NCBI GenBank assembly: GCA_016716635.1
Contig: JADJVZ010000013.1
Location: 310,001-374,000 of the forward strand
Origin: Micropruina sp.
GTDB lineage: Bacteria > Actinomycetota > Actinomycetes > Propionibacteriales > Propionibacteriaceae
Direction: 5' to 3'
Length of the DNA stretch: 64,000 bases
The stretch's first letter is position 1; the number at the start of each line of letters is the position of its first letter. A program made the translations under genes and the position numbers. Positions 17,297 to 26,230 of this stretch are shown one piece after another. The notes below the pieces were generated by a model. That model was not told the DNA's origin, made no database searches, and saw nothing but the letters and a program-made list of their open reading frames with translations.

Positions 17297-17322
17297 GGCC
17301 CCCTCCCGCTTAGGAGGGGGCC
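17297..17322. terminator. Strong GC-rich hairpin terminator
   Basis: A perfect 10-bp stem, GGCCCCCTCC with GGAGGGGGCC, around a 6-nt loop. It lies between the decayed plus-strand gene and the convergent minus-strand operon end at 17376, so it could serve both. There is no long U-tract, as is usual in high-GC actinobacteria. Confidence 0.75.
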
Positions 17323-17375
17323 CTCGTTATGCACCAGCAAGCTGGCAGACCGCGGGCCGATGAGGTGCCCGACGG

Positions 17376-18149
17376 CTATCGCTCGCTCACCATGAAGCTG
17401 TCTCCGAGACGGGCACGAGCTGCGCCCTTGTCGGGCGCCGACAGGAACTCCTTCGCTGCGTCCAGGGTCGCATCAGCAACCAGCCCGACTTTGCCTTCGC
17501 GGGCGTCCGCGAACCGGACGAGCCGCTCGACGACGTCGGTCCGGGAACCCACGATCTCGACCAGGCTCGGATCAGCGGTGCCGATAGACACGACCTTCAG
17601 GTCGGCGTCGAACGACAGGATCAGGCTGGTCCAGAGCTTCTCGCCGTCGTGGACGGCCAGAACCACCGTGGACCCAGGGTCAACCAGAGCGCGAACGGCG
17701 GCCTCAATGTCCTCGTAACTGGCGCCAACCTGCCATTGAAGCCCAAGGGTCTCGCGAGCGGGTCCCGGGTAGGTGACGATGGTGTCCGCGTGCTCGTCCA
17801 GGCTGGCGTAGGTGCGCCGGACGTAGACGTCCAGGTCCTCGTCCGCCTGCCAGGAGTTCTGGAAGTTCGCGAAATACTCGTCTGCGGCGTCCCGTTCCAT
17901 CACCAACACGAAATCGGTATCGTCCTTGTTCGCCTCGTAGAGCGCCTTGGCCGCGCTCGAAAGGTCCTCAATGCGGGACGGCGGGTTGGCCACCGCTCGC
18001 CCGGTGGTGTGACGGCATTTGACGACCTCACCCTTTTCCAGCATCACGATCAAGCGCCGTGCTTCCTTCGCCGATTTGAGGATCAGATTTTGAGCGTTGC
18101 GCCACTGGTCGACATCGAGGTCGGCCATTAATACATCTCCATGCAACAT
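17376..18149 (-). CDS. Hypothetical protein, last gene of the beta-galactosidase operon
   Basis: 257 aa, not recognised. It has no signal peptide and no clear membrane segment. The sequence is acidic, with alternating helices (WRNAQNLILKSAKEARRLIVMLEKGEVV) and a central part with strand-like runs (STVVLAVHDGEKLWTSLILSFDADLKVVSIGTAD). It starts 12 bp after the beta-galactosidase stop with AAAGGA 7 nt upstream of ATG 18149; ATG 18128 with GGAG 8 nt upstream is an equally good start. Position suggests a role with galactoside uptake or hydrolysis, but nothing in the sequence shows one. Confidence 0.75.
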   Translation of the reverse strand: MLHGDVLMADLDVDQWRNAQNLILKSAKEARRLIVMLEKGEVVKCRHTTGRAVANPPSRIEDLSSAAKALYEANKDDTDFVLVMERDAADEYFANFQNSWQADEDLDVYVRRTYASLDEHADTIVTYPGPARETLGLQWQVGASYEDIEAAVRALVDPGSTVVLAVHDGEKLWTSLILSFDADLKVVSIGTADPSLVEIVGSRTDVVERLVRFADAREGKVGLVADATLDAAKEFLSAPDKGAARARLGDSFMVSER

Positions 18150-18161
18150 GTTGGATTCCTT

Positions 18162-20207
18162 TCAGGCCGCGAGGCACTCGTAGACGTGAATTGAGTACGG
18201 CTTCATGGCCGCCGTGATCGAATCGCCGAGGGTGGCGAACGATTCCCCGCTCCACAGTTCGGTGGCCGACGTCAGAGCGACGCCGATGGCAACGGACGCA
18301 TCGATCGCGTCCGCGGTCGGATTGACCACGAAGACGACCTTGCGTGTGGGGTCGGAGCTATCACCGTGGACGATGACATCGAGCCGCGGGTCATTGCGTC
18401 GCAGGGCCTGAACACCCGCATCGGCGAGCGTCCGGACGAGGGCATCGGCGACACCTTCCTTCGACTCCACCAGGACGATCCGAGGCGCGTGCGCCGCGAT
18501 GTTGTCCGCCAAGATCGTGCAGGGACGCATCAGGCTGTCCATCCGGGGAGCCCGGGGGCCCACCACGACGGTGCCGCCGCCGGCCGCGTAGTCAACCAGT
18601 GCCTGCTGCACGGCCGCGTCGAGGTAGTCCAAGGACGCGATGGTGACGACCTTGTACTTGGCCCAATTGGACGGGTTCAGGGAGGTGTCCGAGAGCAGGA
18701 AGTCGTAGCCACCGCCTGACAAGGCACTATGGAACGCCCCGAACCACTCGGACTTTTCCAGCTGCGGCGGCTGGTCGAAACCGAGCCGATGCTCGCTGAT
18801 CGTGAGCGGGTTGGCGTATTCGGAAAAGCCTGACGGGGTCTCCAAGAAATCGCCGGGGAACGAAACCAGCACGCTGGCCGCTTCCAGACGGTCGTACTCC
18901 CGGTTGGCCAGCAGCAGAACGTCCGACTCACGACGCAGATCGGCGAAGCGACCCGCCACCTGCAGCCGGTTCGCGGCACCGAACATCTCGGCGTGGTCTT
19001 CGCGGACGCGTCCATCACGACGCACCGGCGAATCGAGCCACCGGTCCCGCTCGACCAGCATGTACCGGCTGAAGCCCTTGATGCCTTGCGCCAGGGCGGC
19101 CTTGGTGACGAATTCCTCGTCGTAGAGCTCGCCGGGGTGCAGGTACCACGGCCAGACACCCGCGATGAACTCGGGGATGTACGGGTAGCGGCTGGTCCCG
19201 ACGACGTAGCTACCGACGGTTTTCACGTGGCCGTACAGCTCCTTGCGCGAGTAGATGTCGAAGCCGACGAAGTCGAGCTTCTCCTCGAGCTTGGCGATGT
19301 TGAACGGGGTGGTGAAACCGGACGCTGCACCTCCCGGCCCGAGCGGATGCGGATAGTTGTGGAACAGGGCGATCTTGCCCAGCCCGCGCTCGCGCATCAT
19401 GCCGGCGAGGCGATCCATCGAGTCGACGAGGTAGACCTCGCGGTACTCGATCCAGTCGGCGTAGCGGGGGATCTCCGCGGCGGTGGTGGCGGTGAAGCGG
19501 CGCGGGGCGTCGACCTCGTCCATGGACGTCGCGGACAGGTTGTGAGCGCTGTTCACGGCGTCGAGCGTCCCGTACTTCTCGAGGAGGAAGGTGCGGTAGT
19601 TGTGCAGCGAGTCGTCCGAGAAGTCGGCTGCGTAAGCGTTGATGCAGAAGAAGTAGGCCATCTCGTTGTCCACCTGCGTGGCCACCAAGCCACCGTTCGG
19701 GTAGGCGTGCTTGGCCAAGATCGCGCAAATGGCGTCGTACCACAGGGCGGTTTCCTCGAAGAACTCCTCGGCGGCGTAGTTGAGCGCCGGGATCGGCTTG
19801 GGCACCTGCGTGAGGACGGTCCGTCCGCCCTTGGCGTTGCGCGCGTGGAGCCGGTCGTTCTCGAGGATCCGCTTGGGGTAGCCGAACCAGGTGAGTTCCG
19901 AGTTGATCTGGGGGCCGGGACGGGCCACCGTCGTCAGCCCCTTCTCCTCGCACAAGGTCAAGAACGCATCGACGTCCTTGTTGCCCGAGAAGTCGAACAC
20001 CCCTTTGGAGATCTCGTGGATCTCCCAGGGCATGTAGATCGAGATCATGTTGAAACCCATGCCTTTGACGGATTCCAGGATCGAGTCCCACTTGCCGCGG
20101 TCGAGCCGCCAGTAGTGCACCGCGCCGCCGTAGAGGTTGTACCTCTCGCCGTCGACGATGAACTGCCCATCACCCACCACCACGTGGCGTTGATTGCTGT
20201 TTGTCAT
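18162..20207 (-). CDS. Beta-galactosidase, GH35-like
   Basis: A cytoplasmic glycoside hydrolase (no signal peptide) with the GH35-type opening FIVDGERYNLYGGAVHYWRLDRGKW and an (alpha/beta)8 barrel. TQVDNEMAYF carries the predicted acid/base Glu and YIPEFIAGVWPW the predicted nucleophile Glu. The C-terminal ~250 residues contain a flavodoxin-like trimerisation-type domain (YKVVTIASLDYLDAAVQQALVDYAAGGGTVVVGP) followed by a small beta domain, more like the GH42 architecture. The start is placed at 20207, not 20213, because AGGA lies 6 nt before the second ATG but abuts the first. It is downstream of an Rbs-type transporter, so it probably hydrolyses an imported galactoside. Specificity is inferred. 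Confidence 0.87.
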   Translation of the reverse strand: MTNSNQRHVVVGDGQFIVDGERYNLYGGAVHYWRLDRGKWDSILESVKGMGFNMISIYMPWEIHEISKGVFDFSGNKDVDAFLTLCEEKGLTTVARPGPQINSELTWFGYPKRILENDRLHARNAKGGRTVLTQVPKPIPALNYAAEEFFEETALWYDAICAILAKHAYPNGGLVATQVDNEMAYFFCINAYAADFSDDSLHNYRTFLLEKYGTLDAVNSAHNLSATSMDEVDAPRRFTATTAAEIPRYADWIEYREVYLVDSMDRLAGMMRERGLGKIALFHNYPHPLGPGGAASGFTTPFNIAKLEEKLDFVGFDIYSRKELYGHVKTVGSYVVGTSRYPYIPEFIAGVWPWYLHPGELYDEEFVTKAALAQGIKGFSRYMLVERDRWLDSPVRRDGRVREDHAEMFGAANRLQVAGRFADLRRESDVLLLANREYDRLEAASVLVSFPGDFLETPSGFSEYANPLTISEHRLGFDQPPQLEKSEWFGAFHSALSGGGYDFLLSDTSLNPSNWAKYKVVTIASLDYLDAAVQQALVDYAAGGGTVVVGPRAPRMDSLMRPCTILADNIAAHAPRIVLVESKEGVADALVRTLADAGVQALRRNDPRLDVIVHGDSSDPTRKVVFVVNPTADAIDASVAIGVALTSATELWSGESFATLGDSITAAMKPYSIHVYECLAA

Positions 20208-20227
20208 TTCCATTCCTTATCTGTGAG

Positions 20228-21205
20228 TTACTTTTGGCGCGCCAACGCGACTGCGAGGACGATGATGATTCCGCGGATGATTTGCTGCTGGCTGGTGTCG
20301 AGACCGCCCAGGATGAGCCCGTAGTTGATGGTCGCCATCAGCAGGGCACCGAAGAAGGTGCCGACCACGGAGCCACGTCCGCCGGAGAGCGCGGTGCCTC
20401 CGAGGATGACCGCGGCGATAGCGTTCATCTCGTCGCCTTGGCCCCATTGGAAGCGGCCCGATTGCAGGCGTCCGGCGTAGAGCATCCCGGCCAGAGCCGC
20501 CCCGATGGAGCAGATCACCATGACCCTGAACCGGATCCACCTGGTGGCGATGCCGGAATACTCCGCGGCGACCTTGTTTGCGCCCGTGGCCAACACCTGA
20601 CGTCCGAACGGCATCTTCTTGAGCACGACCGCACCCAGGACGACCGCGAGGAGCATCCAGATGATGAGGACGGGAATCGGCCCGATCGATCCGCCACCGA
20701 ACATGTTGTTGTAGGTCATGTCCAGGATCGGTTGGGGTGCCGAAGCGGTGGACCACTGCGCGATGCCGAAGGCGATGCCCATCATGGCCAGCGTGACCAG
20801 GAATGACGGGATCTTCACGAAGGCAACCAGCGCCCCGTTCACGGCCCCGATCGCGGCCCCCACGGCCAGGCCGGCGATGATGCCGGGTATCAGGCCGAAG
20901 TGCGACACCGTCATGGCGGTGACCACCGACGCCAGGCCGGCCACCGAGCCGACGGAGAGGTCGATCTCCGCAGCCGCAATCACGTAGGTCATGCCGACTG
21001 CCACCACGGTGACGATGGCCGTCTGCCGAAGGATGTTCATTACGCTCGTCGTGGAGACGAAGCCTTGGTCGCGCAGAAGGAAGGCGAAGACGATCACGAC
21101 GGCGACGAACCCGACGTAGATGATGTCTCGGCGCCAGTCCAGGGTGAGGCGTCGACGTGCAGGTGGCGCGGCTGCCTTGGGCTCGGTTGAGATGAGGTTG
21201 GTCAT
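20228..21205 (-). CDS. Sugar ABC transporter permease, RbsC/BPD_transp_2 type
   Basis: An inner-membrane channel subunit for a pentose/galactose-class (CUT2) ABC importer. 325 aa with about ten hydrophobic segments. It contains AAEIDLSVGSVAGL, the conserved loop of this family (usually GGIDLSVG), and GRQVLATGANKVAAEYSGI near the cytoplasmic coupling region. The start ATG overlaps the stop of the ATPase gene (ATGA), so the two are translationally coupled. Only one permease gene is present, as expected when the channel is a homodimer. Confidence 0.93.
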   Translation of the reverse strand: MTNLISTEPKAAAPPARRRLTLDWRRDIIYVGFVAVVIVFAFLLRDQGFVSTTSVMNILRQTAIVTVVAVGMTYVIAAAEIDLSVGSVAGLASVVTAMTVSHFGLIPGIIAGLAVGAAIGAVNGALVAFVKIPSFLVTLAMMGIAFGIAQWSTASAPQPILDMTYNNMFGGGSIGPIPVLIIWMLLAVVLGAVVLKKMPFGRQVLATGANKVAAEYSGIATRWIRFRVMVICSIGAALAGMLYAGRLQSGRFQWGQGDEMNAIAAVILGGTALSGGRGSVVGTFFGALLMATINYGLILGGLDTSQQQIIRGIIIVLAVALARQK

Positions 21206-22752
21206 GCTGCCACTCCTTGCACTTCTAGTTCGAGGGATTGCTCGTCGGTGACCGACAAACGGTCGATTTCGCGCACGATGGTGAAGTCGCGCATCAAAAG
21301 GAGTCGGTCGCTCATGGCCAGGAGTTCGGAGTACTCCGACGAGATCACCAACACCGCCATGCCGCTCTCGGCGTGCGCCCTCACGGTCGCGATAATTTCC
21401 GCCTTGGTGCCGATGTCGACGCCCGCGGTGGGCTCGTCCATGATCAGGACGCGCGGATCACGGCTCATCCACTTGCCGATCACGATCTTTTGTTGATTGC
21501 CCCCCGACAGCAGCTTGGCGGGGGCGGACGGGTCGGCCACCTTGATTGCGAAAGCGTCGATGAGGCGGGAGACCAGGGAGGAAACTGCCCGCTCGTCGAC
21601 AAACGGGCCCTTGGTCACCGCGTCGAGGTGGGGGAGGACGAGATTGTTGGCGACCGAGTGATCAAGGATCAGCCCTTGCAGACGACGATCCTCGGGAATG
21701 AGGCAAATCCCGTGGGCGAGCGCCTCTTGCGGTGATCCGATCGCTACGACGCTGCCGTCCACCGACACCGATCCACCGGTGATCTTGTCGATGCCGTACA
21801 AGGCCCGAGCCAGCTCGCTGCGCCCCGATCCCATCAGGCCGGCAAGGCCCACCACCTGTCCGGCGCGAAGCGTCAAGTCCAGGTCGTGCACGCCGTTGCT
21901 GGAGGCTAGGCCGCTCGCCTGCAGCACGATTGGTGCATTCTCGTCGGCGTTCACGGATGCGGCCGAGACCTCGACTGCTTTTCCGACGATGCCCTCCACG
22001 ATTTGGGCCGGGGTGATCTCGTTCAGCGGCTTTGTAAGCAGGCGAACCCCGTTGCGGAGGATGGTGATCCGGTCGGCGATCTCGAACACCTCCTCCATGC
22101 GATGGGAGATGTAGATGATCGCGATGCCGTCCGCCTTAAGCCGTCCGATCAGCTCGAACAGGGCCTTGGCCTCGTGCCGGGCCAGGGACGCGGTGGGTTC
22201 GTCCATGATCAGAACACGGGCGTTCTCACTGAGCGCCTTGGCGATTTCGGTGAGCTGCCAATAGGCGGTGCTCATGGTGTCCAAGTGACCCTCAGGATCC
22301 ACCGGGGTCTGCATCCGTTCGAAGATGGCCTGGGCCTTTTCCACCATGACCTTGTCGTCGATGAGCGTGCCCTTGAGGGGTTCGGCATTCAGGAACACAT
22401 TTTGCGCAACCGTCAGTGTCGAAATCAGGCTGAACTCTTGGAAGACCATGCCGATGCCTGCAGCCTTGGCCTCGTGGATGGAGTTGTACGACGTGGGCTC
22501 GCCCCCCACTTCGATCGAGCCCGCATCCTTGGAGTACACGCCTTGGAGGATCTTCATCAGGGTGGACTTGCCAGCTCCATTGCCTCCCGCGAGGGCATGA
22601 ACCTCTCCGGGGAGCACGTCGAAGTCGACGTTCTCGAGCACCGTCACGGTGTTGAAGGACTTGCTGATTCCGACCATGCGAACCGCGGGAATCGAGGGGG
22701 ACGGCGCCGAGGGCGGCCTCCCCTCGGCGCCACCGTTGTGAATCGAGGTCAT
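21202..22752 (-). CDS. Sugar ABC transporter ATP-binding protein, RbsA/MglA type (two ABC domains)
   Basis: 516 aa, tandem ATPase domains energising the CUT2 importer. Domain 1 has Walker A GGNGAGKSTL and Walker B VLIMDEPTAS, but the expected LSxGQ signature is replaced by MSTAYWQLTEIAKAL. Domain 2 has a degenerate Walker A (GLMGSGRSEL), an intact signature LSGGNQQK and Walker B VLIMDEPTAGVD. Asymmetry with a degenerate second Walker A is normal in this family; the altered first signature is less usual. It overlaps the binding-protein gene by ATGA upstream and the permease gene by ATGA downstream. Confidence 0.94.
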   Translation of the reverse strand: MTSIHNGGAEGRPPSAPSPSIPAVRMVGISKSFNTVTVLENVDFDVLPGEVHALAGGNGAGKSTLMKILQGVYSKDAGSIEVGGEPTSYNSIHEAKAAGIGMVFQEFSLISTLTVAQNVFLNAEPLKGTLIDDKVMVEKAQAIFERMQTPVDPEGHLDTMSTAYWQLTEIAKALSENARVLIMDEPTASLARHEAKALFELIGRLKADGIAIIYISHRMEEVFEIADRITILRNGVRLLTKPLNEITPAQIVEGIVGKAVEVSAASVNADENAPIVLQASGLASSNGVHDLDLTLRAGQVVGLAGLMGSGRSELARALYGIDKITGGSVSVDGSVVAIGSPQEALAHGICLIPEDRRLQGLILDHSVANNLVLPHLDAVTKGPFVDERAVSSLVSRLIDAFAIKVADPSAPAKLLSGGNQQKIVIGKWMSRDPRVLIMDEPTAGVDIGTKAEIIATVRAHAESGMAVLVISSEYSELLAMSDRLLLMRDFTIVREIDRLSVTDEQSLELEVQGVAA

Positions 22753-23912
22753 TTCACGAACGCCTTCTGCAGGTCGGCCGGCGGTTCGGTGTTGTAGACC
22801 TGCTTCCAGGCCTCGAGGACGTTGCTGTGATCGACGGGCAAGGCGTTCAAAGCGACGTAGGCCGGGGCCTTCTTGCCGATCAGCGCGCCGGCGGCGATGT
22901 CCGCTTCAGTGACGCCCTGCTGGTAGGGCTGCTGGGCGCCGAGACCCACGATGAGCTGGTTCTGCGCAAGCGCGATCGCCACGTTCGTCCCGAGATCTTC
23001 GGTCGCGATCTTGAGATCGTTGCGACCGGCCGCACGGGCCGCCGCCATCACACCTTCGGCGGGCACGTCCCAGACCGCCCAGATCCCGCTCAAGTCTGGG
23101 TTTTGGCTCAGCATCGCGTCCGCGACCTTCTGCGCATCCCCGGCGAAGTCGGGACCGGCGATGCCCTGAGACTTCACGATCTTGATGTCGGGGTAGTCCT
23201 TCGCGATCGTCTCGGTGAACCCCTGGTAGCGCTGCTTGGTGACGAAGAAGTCAGCCTCGTGGAAGATCACGCCGATCTTTCCCGTTCCGCCCAGTGACTT
23301 GGCCATCAGGTGGGCCGAAACCACGCCGTTGCCGTAGTTATCGGCCGAGACCACGGACTCGTAATCGGTCCCGGCGACGAGGCCATTCGGAACGTTGTCC
23401 ATGAAGACGAGCTTCACGCCGGCCGCGGAGGCACTCTTGTACGCCGCCGCCGTCGCGACGGGGTCGGTCGGGATGGAGACGATGATGCTCGGCTTCTTGG
23501 CGAGGACCGTCTCGATGTTGGAGACCTGCTGATCGGGCTTGAAGTTGGCGTCGGTCACGGCGACAACCTCGATACCCAATCGGGCGAACTCAGCCTTGAG
23601 CCCGTTCACCTGGGCCGTGGCCCAGTCGTTACCCGCGTAGTGCATGACGATGGCGGCAGTCGCGCCCTTGGCCTTGATCTGCGTGACTTCGGCCTCGGTC
23701 AGCGCGACCGTGTTCCGGGACGCCGGAACCTCGCCGTGAGGGCCCTTGCTGAGCACCTTGCCTTGGATTTCCTTCAGCGCTGCGTCCGCCTTGGCCGACA
23801 CCCCGTTGGTGTTCGTATTCGGCGCCGTGCCACCGGCACTGCATCCCGTCACGGTCAGGCACAGCGCGATCACGGCGACCCCCGCAGAGACGGCCCAGTT
23901 CTTGGTCTTCAT
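22749..23912 (-). CDS. Sugar-binding lipoprotein of the CUT2 ABC importer (Peripla_BP_4 type)
   Basis: An extracytoplasmic substrate-binding protein and first gene of the operon. The start is ATG 23912 (MKTKNWAVS) because GGAG lies 4 nt upstream and the signal sequence follows at once; a longer open frame to 24059 would cross the operators. The signal peptide ends in lipobox VTGCSAGG. The mature part has two Rossmann lobes with the type-1 periplasmic-binding pattern (VAVTDANFKPDQQVSNIETVLAKKPSIIVSIPTDP). Ligand identity cannot be read, but the co-transcribed beta-galactosidase suggests a galactoside or its product. Confidence 0.92.
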   Translation of the reverse strand: MKTKNWAVSAGVAVIALCLTVTGCSAGGTAPNTNTNGVSAKADAALKEIQGKVLSKGPHGEVPASRNTVALTEAEVTQIKAKGATAAIVMHYAGNDWATAQVNGLKAEFARLGIEVVAVTDANFKPDQQVSNIETVLAKKPSIIVSIPTDPVATAAAYKSASAAGVKLVFMDNVPNGLVAGTDYESVVSADNYGNGVVSAHLMAKSLGGTGKIGVIFHEADFFVTKQRYQGFTETIAKDYPDIKIVKSQGIAGPDFAGDAQKVADAMLSQNPDLSGIWAVWDVPAEGVMAAARAAGRNDLKIATEDLGTNVAIALAQNQLIVGLGAQQPYQQGVTEADIAAGALIGKKAPAYVALNALPVDHSNVLEAWKQVYNTEPPADLQKAFVK

Positions 23913-24009
23913 GACACTCCTTCGTCGGTTCATGAGGTTGTGTGAAGGGGATCCGGATGGGGGGGCTCTGCTTCGAGTCCGGCCTCCGGTCCTGCGTTCA
24001 TCCACGAAA

Positions 24010-24046
24010 TGTGAACGTTCGCATGCGTTGAGTGTGAACGTTGACA
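24010..24046. promoter_or_regulatory. Two tandem LacI-type operators in the divergent promoter region
   Basis: Two 14-bp imperfect palindromes centred on AACGTT: TGTGAACGTTCGCA at 24010-24023 and TGTGAACGTTGACA at 24033-24046. Centres are 23 bp apart, about two helical turns. They lie between the binding-protein gene (start 23912) and the lacI-type gene (start ~24067). This fits repression of the operon and autoregulation by the adjacent LacI protein; binding is inferred. Confidence 0.75.
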
Positions 24047-24066
24047 TGGGGCCTGTCAAGGGTGCG

Positions 24067-25125
24067 ATGGTCTACGCTCCCCCTGTGCAGTCATCCGAAG
24101 GGGCAAGGCGACCGAGCCTTCACGATGTGGCGCGCTTGGCCGGCTGCTCGTACCAGACGGTCTCGCGGGTACTCAACGAGAGCGCGCACGTCAGCCCCGT
24201 CACGAGAGAACGGGTGCTGGCCGCCATCGCCGAGACGGGCTACCGCCGCAACGGGGCGGCACGGGCGCTGGTCACCTCCCGCGCCGGGGCTATCGGTGTC
24301 GTCTCGGACGGATCGTGGCGCTACGGTCCGATCGGCGCGCTGCACGGCGTTGAGGAGGCGGCAAGACGGGCGGGGTATTCGGTCCTGCTGCAGGTGACGC
24401 CCCGCGACTCCTTCGGCTCGCTCGCTTCCACGCTTGAAACGTTCGCCGACGCATTCGTGGACGGCATCGTCGTGATCGCCCCCCTCCGGGGAGAGGCTGC
24501 GTTGACCCGCGAGGTGGCGGAGTCGTTCAGCTGGGCCAGGGGGCTGCCCATCGTCTTGTTGGCTCCCGACCCCACCCCGTCACAGGGGGTGCGCGTGGTC
24601 TCCGAGGATCAACGCCTGGGTGCGCGTCTCGCCACGCGGCACCTCGTCCGACTCGGGCACCGGAGAATCGTCCACCTGGCAGGCAATCAAGACTGGCTGG
24701 ACGGCAGCGTCCGCCTTGAGGGTTGGCGGGACGAACTGCTTGCGCACGGGCTTGAGGCCCCCGAACCGATTTACGGCAAATGGACCGGCCAGAGCGGTTA
24801 CGACGCCGGCCGGAAACTCCTCAGACAGGGCCTTCCCGATGCGGTCTTCGCCGCCTCAGACCTGATGGCCTTGGGGATGATGCGAGCTTTCGCAGACGAG
24901 GGCGTCCGGGTGCCGGACGACATCAGCGTCGTCGGTTTCGATGATCACGAGTTCTCCAGCCAGTTCATCCCCCCGCTGACAACGGTCCGCCAGGATTTCC
25001 GAGCCCTCGGTCGCCGCTGCCTTGAGGTGCTCCTCAACGAAGCAGCCGACCAGGCCCTCCTCGAACCGATTCGCCCTCGATTGGTCGTGCGCCACAGCAC
25101 CCGACGAGCGGACGCGGCGCTGTAG
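24067..25125 (+). CDS. LacI-family transcriptional regulator of the beta-galactosidase operon
   Basis: Helix-turn-helix SLHDVARLAGCSYQTVSRVLNES is followed by the hinge helix (RRNGAARALVTSR) and a periplasmic-binding-like sensor domain ending HLVRLGHRRIVHLAG...ISVVGFDDHEFSSQFIPPLTTVRQ. It is divergent from the transporter/beta-galactosidase operon, with twin palindromes between them. ATG 24046 overlaps the second operator, so ATG 24067 or GTG 24085 is a more likely start. It probably represses the operon until a galactoside binds. Confidence 0.92.
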   Translation: MVYAPPVQSSEGARRPSLHDVARLAGCSYQTVSRVLNESAHVSPVTRERVLAAIAETGYRRNGAARALVTSRAGAIGVVSDGSWRYGPIGALHGVEEAARRAGYSVLLQVTPRDSFGSLASTLETFADAFVDGIVVIAPLRGEAALTREVAESFSWARGLPIVLLAPDPTPSQGVRVVSEDQRLGARLATRHLVRLGHRRIVHLAGNQDWLDGSVRLEGWRDELLAHGLEAPEPIYGKWTGQSGYDAGRKLLRQGLPDAVFAASDLMALGMMRAFADEGVRVPDDISVVGFDDHEFSSQFIPPLTTVRQDFRALGRRCLEVLLNEAADQALLEPIRPRLVVRHSTRRADAAL

Positions 25126-25237
25126 CGAGGACGGTTGATCGTCGGTAAACCCGTGGGGCTTGGTCGCCCCCTCGCCCACGGATCGTGCCGCGAGCAGCGC
25201 CGTTTGGGGGCAGCGCTACTCGCGCCCTTGAGGACCT

Positions 25238-25483
25238 TCAGCCCTTGGCGGCGACCACGCGCGGATGATCGCGCCAGGCTGGCATCGTCGCGAGGTAGGC
25301 AAGTGTCTTCGCTTCGAGGTCGGCGCGGGAGGCGTTTGGTTCGCGGCGCGCCTGCCAGCCGACCATGCGCTCGAAACGCTCCTCAAACGGCTGCAGTCGA
25401 CCGTTGGCGTCCGTGCAGTGCTCGCAGTACTGACCCGACTCAATCGGCATCCCGCAGGACTCGCAGTTGTGGCTGTCGCTCAT
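25238..25483 (-). CDS. Small zinc-ribbon protein
   Basis: 81 aa. It begins MSDSHNCESCGMPIESGQYCEHCTD: two CxxC pairs (CESC and CEHC) form a putative zinc-ribbon domain. The rest is helical (LQPFEERFERMVGWQARR...LAYLATMPAWRDHP), as in the family of 'putative zinc ribbon' proteins seen beside transcription regulators. AAGGAG lies 7 nt before the ATG, inside the end of the MarR-type gene; the two genes overlap by 44 bp and must be co-expressed. Function unknown. Confidence 0.85.
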   Translation of the reverse strand: MSDSHNCESCGMPIESGQYCEHCTDANGRLQPFEERFERMVGWQARREPNASRADLEAKTLAYLATMPAWRDHPRVVAAKG

Positions 25484-25973
25484 GATTGTTCTCCTTCATT
25501 TGTTGGCGCACGGATGTGCGTGGTTCGGTGGCGAGCAGGGCTTGGATGCCGCGGAGTAACGCGACCCGATCTGCTCGGGGCAGCTCGGCGACGGAATCGG
25601 CGAGCAACTCGACGGAAAGGACCCGTCGGTCCGCGGCGAGCAAAGCCAGTCCGCCGTCGGTGAGCCACACGAGGGTCCGGCGCCGGTTGGCCGGGTCCTT
25701 CTCCCGGGCTAATAAGCCCTTCGCCTCGAGCCCGGAGACGATCTCGCTGACGACAGATTGCGCGCGGTCGAGGTGATCGGACATTTCCCCCACCGTCAGC
25801 GGGCCAGCGAGCGAAAGGTGGGTGAGTACCGCCCGGCTGGCGCCGCTCAACTCCGAACGTTTCCCGTCTCGTCGGTGGAAGCGCAGGTAGATCTGGCCGA
25901 ATGCGACCTCAAATGCGTCCGCGATCGCAACCGCGTCCTCCAGCTCGTCGGCAGGTTCATCGTCCTGGTTCAT
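25440..25973 (-). CDS. MarR-family transcriptional regulator
   Basis: A winged-helix regulator of about 177 aa. It shows the MarR core LSGASRAVLTHLSLAGPLTVGEMSDHLDRAQSVVSEIVSGLEAKGLLAREKDPANRRRTLVWLTDGG, including the DxRxR-type wing (DPANRRR). The start is uncertain. MNQDDEPADEL (25973) fits the family's length, but its GGAG abuts the ATG; the open frame extends to 26225 with non-protein-like sequence. The C-terminus overlaps the zinc-ribbon gene. It is divergent from the 4Fe-4S operon, whose promoter region lies within 330 bp, so it may also influence that operon. Confidence 0.85.
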   Translation of the reverse strand: MNQDDEPADELEDAVAIADAFEVAFGQIYLRFHRRDGKRSELSGASRAVLTHLSLAGPLTVGEMSDHLDRAQSVVSEIVSGLEAKGLLAREKDPANRRRTLVWLTDGGLALLAADRRVLSVELLADSVAELPRADRVALLRGIQALLATEPRTSVRQQMKENNHERQPQLRVLRDAD

Positions 25974-26230
25974 CTCCACGTGGAAAGCCAACTCTCCCGC
26001 CAATTCATCGTCAATCCCGATGGGTCTGGCATGGCCTTGATGAGGAACCAGGTGTCTTCTATCGCCGCGGACATGGAGCGACCTTCCAGGGGTGGGAGAG
26101 GTCAGCGCGGACGGATCACCTCGTCCGGATGGTCGGCCAAGGGCCGGTACAGCTTCCACACGGGACCACTTCTGAAGGGCCCTTGAGCCAGCCGCGGCGT
26201 CCGGGGCGAAGCCGCAACACTCCACGGGCT

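Noticed and set aside
18993..20324. 443-codon plus-strand frame opposite the beta-galactosidase
   Set aside because: Antisense shadow of a well-supported GH35-like gene; the composition is low-complexity Val/Glu/Asp/Arg with no recognisable motif.
23913..24059. N-terminal extension of the CUT2 binding protein
   Set aside because: The extension is not signal-like, crosses the operator palindromes, and the ribosome site and signal peptide both point to ATG 23912.
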